Part shown: positions 24,221 to 32,776 of the stretch, one piece after another | How positions within the stretch are numbered: position 1 is the stretch's first letter | Layout: each line of letters starts with the position of its first letter | Source of the DNA: Niabella drilacis | GTDB lineage: Bacteria; Bacteroidota; Bacteroidia; Chitinophagales; Chitinophagaceae | Direction of reading: 5' to 3' | Assembly (NCBI RefSeq): GCF_900101395.1 | Contig: NZ_FMZO01000003.1 | Span: 62,001-126,000 of the forward strand | Length of the DNA: 64,000 bases | Notes under the pieces: model-generated | Databases searched by the model: none | Seen by the model: the letters and a program-made list of their open reading frames with translations, nothing else | Told to the model about the DNA's origin: nothing | Program-made: the position numbers and the translations under genes

Positions 24221-24679
24221 TTAGCGATACGGGAGCAGCGATAGCTCTTTTAGTGGATTACTGCCATCGATGAACAACCGTCCCGTTTTTGTAAGGGCTT
24301 TGGCAATGTTTGCCAGCGCCTGTTGTTCCAATTGGGGGTGCCGCCCGTCCAGGGCTCCTACGCGAACTGCAAAGGCAAGGTCAAACGGCGGATCGCCGGC
24401 CGGCAGTTTAAAGTCTTCTACGGCGATCTGCTGAAATTCGAGTATTCCCGGTGCTATTCCAGCCAGGGCGCTTTTCCGGGCTTGCTGAATGGCTTTTGCC
24501 GAGCGGTCGATTCCCAGGATATACCCGTTGCCGATACGTTTTGCAATTTCACGGGCGGCAACACCCGGTCCGCACCCGATCTCCAGCACGCGGATACCTG
24601 GCCAAAGCGGCAGGGCATTTACTATAGCGGCCAGGCGGGGAGAAAGTTGCATGATGAGGGGTATTATTAAAGGAGCCAT
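24221..24679 (-). CDS. Class I SAM-dependent methyltransferase
   Basis: 152 aa. The Rossmann-like SAM site is explicit: RVLEIGCGPGVAAREIA (motif I, about 29-45), ILGIDRSAKAIQQARKS (motif II) and the DLAFAVRVGALDG segment (motif IV). It is short, and the C-terminal strands after LFIDGSNPLKEL are missing compared with common 190-270 aa members, so it may be a compact form or truncated. The N-terminus MAPLIIPLIMQLSPRLAAIV is amphipathic. The substrate is unknown. It is convergent with korA. Confidence 0.8.
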   Translation of the reverse strand: MAPLIIPLIMQLSPRLAAIVNALPLWPGIRVLEIGCGPGVAAREIAKRIGNGYILGIDRSAKAIQQARKSALAGIAPGILEFQQIAVEDFKLPAGDPPFDLAFAVRVGALDGRHPQLEQQALANIAKALTKTGRLFIDGSNPLKELSLLPYR

Positions 24680-24776
24680 CCTGTAAAAGCGGTTTCCGGT
24701 AAGGAGGGGCTAACACCAGCCGGGATCGCAACAGCCCAAAGGTATAAAAGAAAATGCCAGAACAGTCCCGCTGCCG

Positions 24777-25727
24777 TCAGGGTTTTACAGATACCCTGTA
24801 AATGCTGCCGCCCCTGGTGGTAAGAAACTGGCCGGGGCTAATGGTTGCAAGGTCAAAAAAAGGGTCGCTGTTCCCCGGTATTTTAAATTTCCCGGAAATA
24901 TTGCCTACAAGAAATTCATAATAGTAATACCCGTACTCCGCAAAAACCGGGAGCGCGCCCACATAATGATTGCTTCCCCCGCCTGAGGTCCAGTGTTTAC
25001 GCATCATGGCATAATCAAATTTTTTGAACCTGCTGCTGGAGGGGCCTCCTGCAGGTACTTTCTGCAATTGAGGTTTAACGGCAGACTGTACCCGGGGCTT
25101 TCTTATTACGGCAGGGCTGATGGCTGCTTCCAGGCAGTAGGGGATATTCAAAAAAATACACAGTCCCTCCGGGGTTTTTATATAAAAATCATCGGCATCC
25201 ACCTGAACAGTAAAGGGAATGGAATCTTTATGCAGCCTGTAACGGGTGTAAAAATAATGATTGAATAAAGAGTCGGTGATAGCGCCTCCGTCATCTCCGC
25301 TTTTGGCATAGACAGCGGAAATACTGTCGGCGATAGACCGGAAGCGGGGACCTTCATCGATGACCCGGAGCGGGTGCCCTTCAAAACGGACCTGGTCCCA
25401 TCCTTGATAAATGTTCCCTGTGTCTTTTGTAACAAAATAACCTTCTATATACGCAAAGCTTTCTGCCGGGATGCGCTTTGTTCGATCATTTTTTAAATCA
25501 TAAATGATCATCGTATCACCTGTATAGGCAACTATTGCAACATCGTTGTAATAGATCTCCTGGCAATGATCAAACAGCTTTTGGACCACGAGACGGGAGG
25601 CAGTGGTTTGGGGAAACTCCGGGAGCTCCGGATGCGCGTCCTTTCCCGTTTGATTGATACAGGCTGTAAGAGTGGCCATCAGTACCATGAAGAGGCATTT
25701 TGTAAGTATTGAAACCGGTGAGTGCAT
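24777..25727 (-). CDS. Lipoprotein of unknown function (316 aa)
   Basis: I do not recognise the family. Signal peptide with a good lipobox (MATLTAC; the Cys near residue 23), so it is a membrane-anchored lipoprotein. The mature part is beta-rich with the strands VAIVAYTGDTMIIYDLKNDR and TVQVDADDFYIKTPEGLCIF. Residues 215-235 are a Pro/Lys/Ser-rich linker. A Tyr-rich C-terminal segment (EYGYYYYEFLVGNISGKF) ends in a strand. It is divergent from the patatin gene with a 90-bp intergenic region holding a TACCTTTA near-match on the + strand. Confidence 0.75.
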   Translation of the reverse strand: MHSPVSILTKCLFMVLMATLTACINQTGKDAHPELPEFPQTTASRLVVQKLFDHCQEIYYNDVAIVAYTGDTMIIYDLKNDRTKRIPAESFAYIEGYFVTKDTGNIYQGWDQVRFEGHPLRVIDEGPRFRSIADSISAVYAKSGDDGGAITDSLFNHYFYTRYRLHKDSIPFTVQVDADDFYIKTPEGLCIFLNIPYCLEAAISPAVIRKPRVQSAVKPQLQKVPAGGPSSSRFKKFDYAMMRKHWTSGGGSNHYVGALPVFAEYGYYYYEFLVGNISGKFKIPGNSDPFFDLATISPGQFLTTRGGSIYRVSVKP

Positions 25728-25817
25728 CGTATGGTCTATACCCGAAAATAGCGATTTTAGAATAAAAGATACATCAACTACCTTTATAAAGGATTTATTG
25801 ATTCTAAAAACTGGAAG

Positions 25818-27281
25818 ATGCCCGCCTCTAAAAAATTAACCGTAAATGATTTTCTGCAAAGTTCCGGGGTGCAGGAGCAGCTGCGCATACTAAAAGACCG
25901 GTTTGGTGAAAACGGCGAGCGGCTGATCATTTCTGATACCCTGGATAAGGAGGGGCATCAGTATGTGAACCTGGTTCAGAAAGGCGGGGGCGTGCTGGGA
26001 GTGGCCCTGGTGGGGTATACCTATATCCTGGAGCAGATGGGCATCCGGTTTATGCGGCTGGCCGGAACCAGTGCCGGGGCGATCAATACCGCGTTGCTGG
26101 CCATCGTTGGAAAAAAGGAATCGGAAAAATCGGCGGGCATTCTTGAAGCGATTACACAACTCAATTTCTTTAACCTGGTAGACGGGCATCCTGCTGCCCG
26201 CTGGCTGATCAAAAAGTTTATTACCCGCACCGGGTTTTTAAAAAAACTGAAAAGCTGGGCAAACGGGCTCGGCATCTTTTATTCCATTTTGCTGGCAGTA
26301 ACTTTTGTATGCCTGTGGCTGCTGCCTCATAATGCGCCCATGCGGCAATTTACACAAACACTGGTGGTGGTGCTCCTGGTTATTACCTTATTGCTGGGAG
26401 TACTGGCCTGGTATATCAGCCGCTTGTTGAAGCGGCTCCGGTCCAGCGGTTACGGCATCAATCCCGGGGATTTTTTTTACGACTGGCTAAAGCAGCTGAT
26501 GAAGGAATATGGTGTGGCCAATGTGGAGGATTTTCGCAATAAGGCCGGTCAGCCGGTTGAAGGGCTTCATCTGAGGCATGAGCACCCGGATGGGCTGGAG
26601 GGGCTGGGACCGGATGTAACGGTCATTGCCTCCGAGCTGATCACCGAAAACAAGATCGAGTTCCCGAAAATGTGCAATCTGTTTCGTACCGCCGACCGGA
26701 TGGACGAATTACACCCGGCTGGCCTGGTACGGGCCTCTATGGCGATCCCCCTGTTCTTTGAGTCCTATTTTATTTACGGGATACCGAATACCAACGAAGA
26801 CATCAAAAAAGCCTGGATGGACACCTTTGGAGAAAGAGAGCCACCGGTGGAAGCCCGTTTTGTAGATGGGGGGATCTTATCCAATTTCCCCATCAGCATC
26901 TTCTATAATCCCCGGGTGGTGGTGCCCCGGCTCCCTGTTTTTGGGATCGACCTGAACGACAGCAACCCCGGGGATACGGGTAAGAATGCATCGGGGTGGA
27001 CGCTGACGGGCTATTTCTCCAGGATCTTTAATACCGTGCGGAACTACTACGACAAGGATTTTCAGCTGAAAAATAAAATGTACTCCCGTGGTATCGGCAC
27101 AATACCCCTGGCGGATTTTAACTGGCTGAATTTTTTTATCACCGACAAAGAAAAGCTGGCATTATTTGAGCGTGGTGCGGCAGCTGCAACCCGGTTCCTG
27201 CTGAACTTTGACTGGGACGCTTATAAAATGGACAGAAGCCTGATGCAGGTGACGCTGGAAAAGAAACCGGGGAAATCATAA
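25818..27281 (+). CDS. Patatin-like phospholipase with an inserted two-helix membrane segment
   Basis: 487 aa. The catalytic dyad is clear: oxyanion loop KGGGVLGVALVG (55-66), nucleophile elbow GTSAG with Ser85, and VDGGILSNFP with Asp350. Between them, residues 152-169 and 181-202 form two strongly hydrophobic helices separated by a short loop, then RLLKRLRSS, which suggests anchoring to the inner membrane with both catalytic halves on one side. Patatins release fatty acids from phospholipids or other acyl esters. It starts at the ATG at 25818; MPASKKLTVNDFL is a plausible cytosolic N-terminus. Probably monocistronic. Confidence 0.9.
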   Translation: MPASKKLTVNDFLQSSGVQEQLRILKDRFGENGERLIISDTLDKEGHQYVNLVQKGGGVLGVALVGYTYILEQMGIRFMRLAGTSAGAINTALLAIVGKKESEKSAGILEAITQLNFFNLVDGHPAARWLIKKFITRTGFLKKLKSWANGLGIFYSILLAVTFVCLWLLPHNAPMRQFTQTLVVVLLVITLLLGVLAWYISRLLKRLRSSGYGINPGDFFYDWLKQLMKEYGVANVEDFRNKAGQPVEGLHLRHEHPDGLEGLGPDVTVIASELITENKIEFPKMCNLFRTADRMDELHPAGLVRASMAIPLFFESYFIYGIPNTNEDIKKAWMDTFGEREPPVEARFVDGGILSNFPISIFYNPRVVVPRLPVFGIDLNDSNPGDTGKNASGWTLTGYFSRIFNTVRNYYDKDFQLKNKMYSRGIGTIPLADFNWLNFFITDKEKLALFERGAAAATRFLLNFDWDAYKMDRSLMQVTLEKKPGKS

Positions 27282-27447
27282 ACACTAATCATTTTTGGGA
27301 ATTGATATCTGAGCATCCGGCGGCCGGCTGAAATTTACGATACATCCGGATCAATGATCATTGGTCTCGAATCTCATGTCTCCGTTCTCAAATTCTCAAT
27401 CCCCCGGATCGCTCAAAAAATCGTAATTTCAATGCAAATTTTATTTT

Positions 27448-28074
27448 ATGAGCGCCCCTGTCAACTGGCCCAAGGCCATTCAACCGCTTTTAAAGAAATA
27501 CCAATCCACTAAACACCCGCTTGAGTATAAGAACCCTTACCAGTTGCTGGTGATGGTGGTACTGTCGGCTCAGGATTCAGACCGGCATATCAACCAGATT
27601 GCCCCGGCGTTCTTTAAATCCTTTCCCAACATGACGGCGCTTTCCAAAGCCACGGAAGCTGCTATCGCGGAGCAGATCAGCGATGTGCGCAATTTTGGCA
27701 ACAAGGCTAAATGGCTTTCAGAAATCGCAGGTGCGATCAAAAAAGATGCAGCAATCCCGATGGAGCTGGAAGCGCTTACGGCCTTGAAGGGGATCGGAAG
27801 AAAGTCTGCCAACGTGATCCTGAGGGAAAGTGGCCGGCCTGCGCAAGGGGTAATTGTGGACCTGCACGTGGTACGTGTGGCGCCCCGGTTGGGGATTGCT
27901 ACAGGAACCGATCCCAAAAAAATTGAAAAACAGATCATGGATGTGTTACCTCAAAAAGACTGGGATGCCGGCATGGCCATTTCATTTTTAGGAAGGGAGC
28001 TCTGCCGCCCTACAAATCCGAAGTGTGAAATATGCCTGATGCATACGGTTTGCGCATTTTATAACAGCCAGTAA
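27448..28074 (+). CDS. nth: Endonuclease III (DNA glycosylase/AP lyase)
   Basis: 208 aa. A base-excision repair enzyme removing oxidised pyrimidines and cleaving AP sites. The helix-hairpin-helix LTALKGIGRKSANVIL includes Lys119, and VDLHVVRVAPRLG supplies Asp138, the two catalytic residues at the E. coli Nth positions (K120/D138). The [4Fe-4S] motif C-x6-C-x2-C-x5-C is intact (Cys186, 193, 196, 202). One difference from most Nth proteins is QDSD in place of QTTD in the LSAQ segment near residue 41. The upstream region holds several short TCTCAAAT-like words but no exact -7 box. Confidence 0.94.
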   Translation: MSAPVNWPKAIQPLLKKYQSTKHPLEYKNPYQLLVMVVLSAQDSDRHINQIAPAFFKSFPNMTALSKATEAAIAEQISDVRNFGNKAKWLSEIAGAIKKDAAIPMELEALTALKGIGRKSANVILRESGRPAQGVIVDLHVVRVAPRLGIATGTDPKKIEKQIMDVLPQKDWDAGMAISFLGRELCRPTNPKCEICLMHTVCAFYNSQ

Positions 28075-28199
28075 CAGGATCCTCCGGGCGGACTGCTCAG
28101 GCAGGTGCCTGTGCCCCTTGTTTGCCGGTGTCGGAGATTGTGCAGCGCTTCAAAACAGCGTTTCAGTAAAAAAATATACTTTAGCCCCAAAACAGCTTG

Positions 28200-31070
28200 A
28201 TGAAGAAATTGATATTGTTGGCTTTTACAGGGGGGCTCTGTTCCGGTATTCATGCCCAAAAAAAGCCATTGAATCATACGGTTTATGACCAGTGGCAATC
28301 TATTGGTAAATCCGTAATAAGTAATAATGGTAAATGGATCGTATATAATATCCAGGTGCAGGAAGGTGATGATGCATTAGTTATACAGGCTACGGATCAG
28401 TCCTACAAAAAAGTGGTTCCGAGAGGCTATGATGCCCGGATTACCGGGGATAACAGGACGGTTGTTTTCAGGATAAAGCCGTTGTTTGCCGAGTTGCGGC
28501 AGGCAAAGATCAAAAAAAAGAAGCCCGCAGATATGCCGCGTGATTCGTTTGCAGTGGTTAACCTGGGCGATGACAAGATCATGAAATTACCCGGATTGAT
28601 CTCCTATAAAGGGCCTAAAGATCAAAATGAATGGGTGGCCGGTCTCCTGAAAAATGAGCCGGCCAAAAAGCCGGTATACCAATCGGATAAAAGTAAAGAC
28701 AGTCTGCAACAGGTAGTGGATTCCCTGCAGTATGTCATCAACACATTAAAACCCCGCGAAGGGGAGGGGAAGGACAGCGTTACGGATTATGGCATGAATA
28801 ACCGGTTGTTGCTGGTGAATACGATTAGTGGTGCACAGCGGTATTTCTTCAATATCAGTGACTACGCTTTCAATAAAAAAGGCAGCCAGCTGCTGATGGT
28901 GCAAACCCTGGATCTGAAAGATACGAGCCGCACGGCGCGCGTGCTCCTGTATCAGCTGAAAACCGGGAAAACGGATACCCTGCTCAGGGGTGGTAATGAT
29001 TTTAAGAGCCTGGTGTTGTCGGATGAGGGCGACCGCCTTGCTTTTCTGGCAGAAAGGGACGCCAGGCCCAAAGCGCTGCAACGGTTTTACAAACTCTGGT
29101 ACTACCGGCAGGGGATGGACAGTGCAATAGTACTGGTGGATACACTTACTCAGCATATGCCCGGAGGAAGCACGGTGAGCGAATTCGGCAAACTGAGCTT
29201 TAGTAAATCCGGCCGGCGGTTGTTATTTGCTACGGCGCCTGTAAAACCACCGAAGGACACCACCCTGGTGGATATTGATAAAGTGAACCTGGACATCTGG
29301 AATTATAAGGACGACTACCTGCAGCCCTATCAGCTCGAAAATCAAAAGCGCGATCAGCAACGGAGCGACCTTGCGGTTTATGATTTTGACGCTAACCGGA
29401 TGATACAGGTAGGGCGCCGGGAACTTCCCAATGTTTATGAAGCTCCGGAGAGTGACGGGATCTGTTTTATAGCGGTTACTGATACCGGCCGCCGTGTAGA
29501 ATCGCAATGGATGGGCCGTACCAGAAAAGATGTATACAAGATGGATATCCGCAATGGCCGCTATGTGCCGGTGGTTCAAAACCTCGAAGGGCCCATCGCT
29601 GCTTCCTGGTGCGCGCCTTCCGGAAAATATGTATTGTGGTACGATAGCCGGCAAAAGAATTATTTTGTTTTTGACGGCACAACGGCCCGGAATATAACCG
29701 CGGCCATCAATGTGCCGTTATATGATGAAGAAAATGATGTGCCGGATGAGCCCGCTCCCTATGGGATCATGGGCTGGACGGAGGGCGACCGGTCGGTGCT
29801 GATCTATGACCGCTACGATATATGGATGGTAGATCCCCGGGGCAAAGCGCTTCCGGTAAACCTGACAAAAAACGGAAGGCTGCAACAGGTTACCTACCGG
29901 TATATTGCAACAGATCCGGAAGCGCGCTATATCAGGTCTGCTGATAAGAACCTGCTGCACGTCTTCAACAATGAAAATAAAAAAGCGGGGTTTGCAGTGC
30001 TGGAAAACAACCGGCTTGATTTTTCATTTTTTACGCCTGCACTTTTCCGGGAACAGCCCTCTTATTTTGATTCGGTGGCAAAGGCTAAGGATGCTGCCGT
30101 GTATGCATATACAAAAGAGTGTTATACACAGTCGCCCGATCTGTATGTTTTCGCAAACGGGAAGGAGACAAAGCTTTCCGCCACCAATCCCCAGCAGTTG
30201 CAGTACAACTGGGGAACGGCGGGGTTATATCACTGGACCACTTTTTCCGGTAAATCCGCTACCGGAACCCTTTACCTGCCGGAAGATTTTGACAGCACTA
30301 AAAAGTACCCGGTACTGCTGTATTTTTACGAAAAGCTTTCAGATAACCTGTTCCGGTACATTGCGCCTGCACCCACTCCCAGCCGGCTGAACATTTCTTT
30401 TTTTGTAAGCCGGGGTTACGTGGTACTGGCACCGGATATTTCCTATACGGTTGGTCACCCGGCAAACAGTGCCTATGATTATATCGTTAGCGGAGCTAAG
30501 GATCTTACCCGTCATTCCTGGGTAGATGCAGCGCATATGGGCATCCAGGGGCAAAGCTGGGGGGGAATACAGGTGGCCCAGCTGATTACGATGACGCCTA
30601 TGTTTGCTGCAGCCTGGGCTGGTGCCCCGGTGGCCAATATGACCAGCGCCTATGGTGGTATCCGCTGGAAAGGCGGGGTAAACCGGCAGTTCCAGTATGA
30701 AAAAACGCAGAGCCGCATCGGGTCCACCCTGTGGGAAAAGCCCGAACTCTATATCGAAAATTCGCCGCTGTTTCATCTTCCCAAAGTTACCACGCCGCTG
30801 GTGATCATGGCCAACGATAATGACGGAGCCGTGCCCTGGTACCAGGGCATCGAATTATTTACAGGCATGCGCCGCCTGGGTAAGCAGGTATGGATGCTTA
30901 ACTATAACGGGGAAGAACACAACCTGGTACAGCGTAAAAACAGGAAGGATATTTCCATACGGGAACAACAGTTCTTTGATTGGCTGCTGAAGGGGGCTAA
31001 ACCGGCCCGCTGGCTTACAGAGGGAGTTCCGGCAGTAAATAAAGGCGTTAACTGGGGGCTGGAGCAATAA
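28200..31070 (+). CDS. Secreted S9 family prolyl oligopeptidase-like peptidase
   Basis: 956 aa from the ATG at 28200 (an in-frame TTG three bases earlier is rejected). Signal peptide 1-20 (LLAFTGGLCSGIHAQ). Residues 30-680 are a beta-propeller-like region with repeated WD/strand blocks; the alpha/beta-hydrolase domain follows. The triad is visible: Ser786 in GIQGQSWGGIQ, Asp875 in NDNDGAVPW and His907 in NGEEHNL. Such enzymes trim short peptides in the periplasm; this long form (over 900 aa) is typical of Bacteroidota. It follows nth by 125 bp. A near-match TACTTTAG box lies about 15 nt ahead of the start. gltX follows with its own promoter. Confidence 0.92.
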   Translation: MKKLILLAFTGGLCSGIHAQKKPLNHTVYDQWQSIGKSVISNNGKWIVYNIQVQEGDDALVIQATDQSYKKVVPRGYDARITGDNRTVVFRIKPLFAELRQAKIKKKKPADMPRDSFAVVNLGDDKIMKLPGLISYKGPKDQNEWVAGLLKNEPAKKPVYQSDKSKDSLQQVVDSLQYVINTLKPREGEGKDSVTDYGMNNRLLLVNTISGAQRYFFNISDYAFNKKGSQLLMVQTLDLKDTSRTARVLLYQLKTGKTDTLLRGGNDFKSLVLSDEGDRLAFLAERDARPKALQRFYKLWYYRQGMDSAIVLVDTLTQHMPGGSTVSEFGKLSFSKSGRRLLFATAPVKPPKDTTLVDIDKVNLDIWNYKDDYLQPYQLENQKRDQQRSDLAVYDFDANRMIQVGRRELPNVYEAPESDGICFIAVTDTGRRVESQWMGRTRKDVYKMDIRNGRYVPVVQNLEGPIAASWCAPSGKYVLWYDSRQKNYFVFDGTTARNITAAINVPLYDEENDVPDEPAPYGIMGWTEGDRSVLIYDRYDIWMVDPRGKALPVNLTKNGRLQQVTYRYIATDPEARYIRSADKNLLHVFNNENKKAGFAVLENNRLDFSFFTPALFREQPSYFDSVAKAKDAAVYAYTKECYTQSPDLYVFANGKETKLSATNPQQLQYNWGTAGLYHWTTFSGKSATGTLYLPEDFDSTKKYPVLLYFYEKLSDNLFRYIAPAPTPSRLNISFFVSRGYVVLAPDISYTVGHPANSAYDYIVSGAKDLTRHSWVDAAHMGIQGQSWGGIQVAQLITMTPMFAAAWAGAPVANMTSAYGGIRWKGGVNRQFQYEKTQSRIGSTLWEKPELYIENSPLFHLPKVTTPLVIMANDNDGAVPWYQGIELFTGMRRLGKQVWMLNYNGEEHNLVQRKNRKDISIREQQFFDWLLKGAKPARWLTEGVPAVNKGVNWGLEQ

Positions 31071-31131
31071 GGTTTCGTGTTTAAAGTTCAAAGTTTCAGC
31101 TTAGTTCCACGTTGAACCTGAAACTTTAGAG

Positions 31132-31139
31132 TACTTTTG
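31132..31139 (+). promoter_or_regulatory. -7 box TACTTTTG of gltX (near-leaderless)
   Basis: An exact TAnnTTTG match ending 6 nt before the ATG at 31146. A TTG lies 17 nt upstream of the box, at the place expected for a -33 element. Confidence 0.65.
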
Positions 31140-31145
31140 CCGCCT

Positions 31146-32675
31146 ATGACAACGGATAAAAAAGTAAGGGTGCGTTTTGCGCCTTCGCCTACCGGCGGAT
31201 TGCATTTGGGCGGTGTGAGAACCGTTTTGTACAACTACCTGTTTGCGCGTCAGCATGGAGGTGATTTTATTTTGAGGATCGAGGATACCGATCAGACCCG
31301 TTTTGTACCGGGTGCGGAGGAATATATTTTTCAGTGCCTGGCCTGGGCCGGTCTGGAACCGGATGAAAGTGTAAAACAGGGTGGGGCGTATGGCCCTTAC
31401 CGCCAGAGCGAGCGCAAAGAACTGTATCGCGCCTATGCGGAACAGCTGGTTGAAAAGGGGCAGGCCTATTATGCCTTTGATACCCCGGAAGAACTGGAGC
31501 GGATGCGGCAGGATTTTAAAACCGAACAAAATCCTTCTCCCCAATACGACCATCACGTACGTGATAAAATGCGGAACTCACTGACCTTGTCAGAAGAAGA
31601 GGTTGACCGGCTGTTACGTGAAAATACCCGGCATGTGATCCGCATTAAAATGCCGGAGAATGAAACCGTAGGGTTTACTGATATGATCCGTGGAGATGTA
31701 AGCTTTAATACTTCCCTTGTGGATGATAAGGTATTGCTGAAAGCAGATGGTATGCCTACCTATCACCTGGCGGTGGTGGTGGATGATCACCTGATGAAGA
31801 TCAGCCATGCGTTTCGCGGGGAAGAATGGCTGCCCAGCGCCCCGGTGCACATCCTGCTGTGGAAATACCTGTTTGGCCTGGAAAATATGCCGCAATGGGC
31901 GCATTTCCCGCTGATCCTGGGGCCAAGCGGCAAACTAAGCAAACGCGATGGGGCAAAATACGGGTTCCCGGTATTTGCAATGAACTGGACAGATCCCAAA
32001 ACCGGGGAGCTGACCGAGGGATTTAAGGAAAAGGGATTCCTGCCCGAGGCGTTTATTAACCTGCTGGCAGTACTGGGCTGGAACGACGGTACCGAGCAGG
32101 AACTATTTTCACTGGAGGAGCTGACCGGTAAGTTTTCTATGGACCGGGTACATAGTTCCGGAGCAAAGTTTGACTACGAGAAAGCGAAATGGTACAATCA
32201 TGAATGGATCAAAAAACTGGCTCCCGAAGAGCTGACCCGGCGTGTAAGGGGGGTACTGGAAGCAAAGGGCCTTTCTGTGCCGGATGACCGGCTGTTGCAA
32301 CATATTGTGGAGCTGGTAAAAGACCGGACCACCCTGCTGACGGATTTTTACGAGCAAACGGCCTATTTCTTTAGAATGCCTGAGCATATGGATATTACGG
32401 CTATCCAGCCTAAATGGAATGAAGCGAAGCAATTATTTTTTACCGAAGTGATCCGCAACTATGAGCTTAACACCGACTGGAACGCGGAGGTACTTGAAAA
32501 TAATTTTAAAGAGATTGCAGCGGCCAATCAGCTCAAGCCGGGGGAAGTAATGCTGCCCCTGCGCATCATGCTGGTAGGCGGTAAGTTTGGCCCGCATGTT
32601 TTTGATATTGCTGCGGTCCTGGGCAAAGAAGAAACCATAAAGCGGATACAGCATACGCTGGGCTTGTTGGGGTAA
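31146..32675 (+). CDS. gltX: Glutamyl-tRNA synthetase
   Basis: 509 aa class Ib aminoacyl-tRNA synthetase charging tRNA-Glu. ATP-site motifs: FAPSPTGGLHLGGVRT (HIGH motif as LHLG) at residues 11-26 and GKLSKRDGAKYG (KMSKS equivalent KLSKR) near 262. The FRGEEWLPSAPVHI segment is typical. The C-terminal anticodon-binding helical region runs from about 330 to the end. Upstream in-frame TTG at 31137 lies within the promoter, so the ATG at 31146 (MTTDKKVRVRFAPSPTGG) is chosen. Convergent with the ABC exporter. Confidence 0.96.
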   Translation: MTTDKKVRVRFAPSPTGGLHLGGVRTVLYNYLFARQHGGDFILRIEDTDQTRFVPGAEEYIFQCLAWAGLEPDESVKQGGAYGPYRQSERKELYRAYAEQLVEKGQAYYAFDTPEELERMRQDFKTEQNPSPQYDHHVRDKMRNSLTLSEEEVDRLLRENTRHVIRIKMPENETVGFTDMIRGDVSFNTSLVDDKVLLKADGMPTYHLAVVVDDHLMKISHAFRGEEWLPSAPVHILLWKYLFGLENMPQWAHFPLILGPSGKLSKRDGAKYGFPVFAMNWTDPKTGELTEGFKEKGFLPEAFINLLAVLGWNDGTEQELFSLEELTGKFSMDRVHSSGAKFDYEKAKWYNHEWIKKLAPEELTRRVRGVLEAKGLSVPDDRLLQHIVELVKDRTTLLTDFYEQTAYFFRMPEHMDITAIQPKWNEAKQLFFTEVIRNYELNTDWNAEVLENNFKEIAAANQLKPGEVMLPLRIMLVGGKFGPHVFDIAAVLGKEETIKRIQHTLGLLG

Positions 32676-32776
32676 GATGGGGATCGAGGGTCGAGAACGG
32701 GGCAATCCGCTTTTAGCCATCAATGATCAGCTTTCAGCGCTTCGCTTCTGATAGCCCGATTCTCAAATTGCGCTCC

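Noticed and set aside
24221-24679. Methyltransferase as a frameshifted fragment
   Set aside because: It is short for the family, but no continuation was seen in the other frames upstream or downstream, so I left it as a compact gene.
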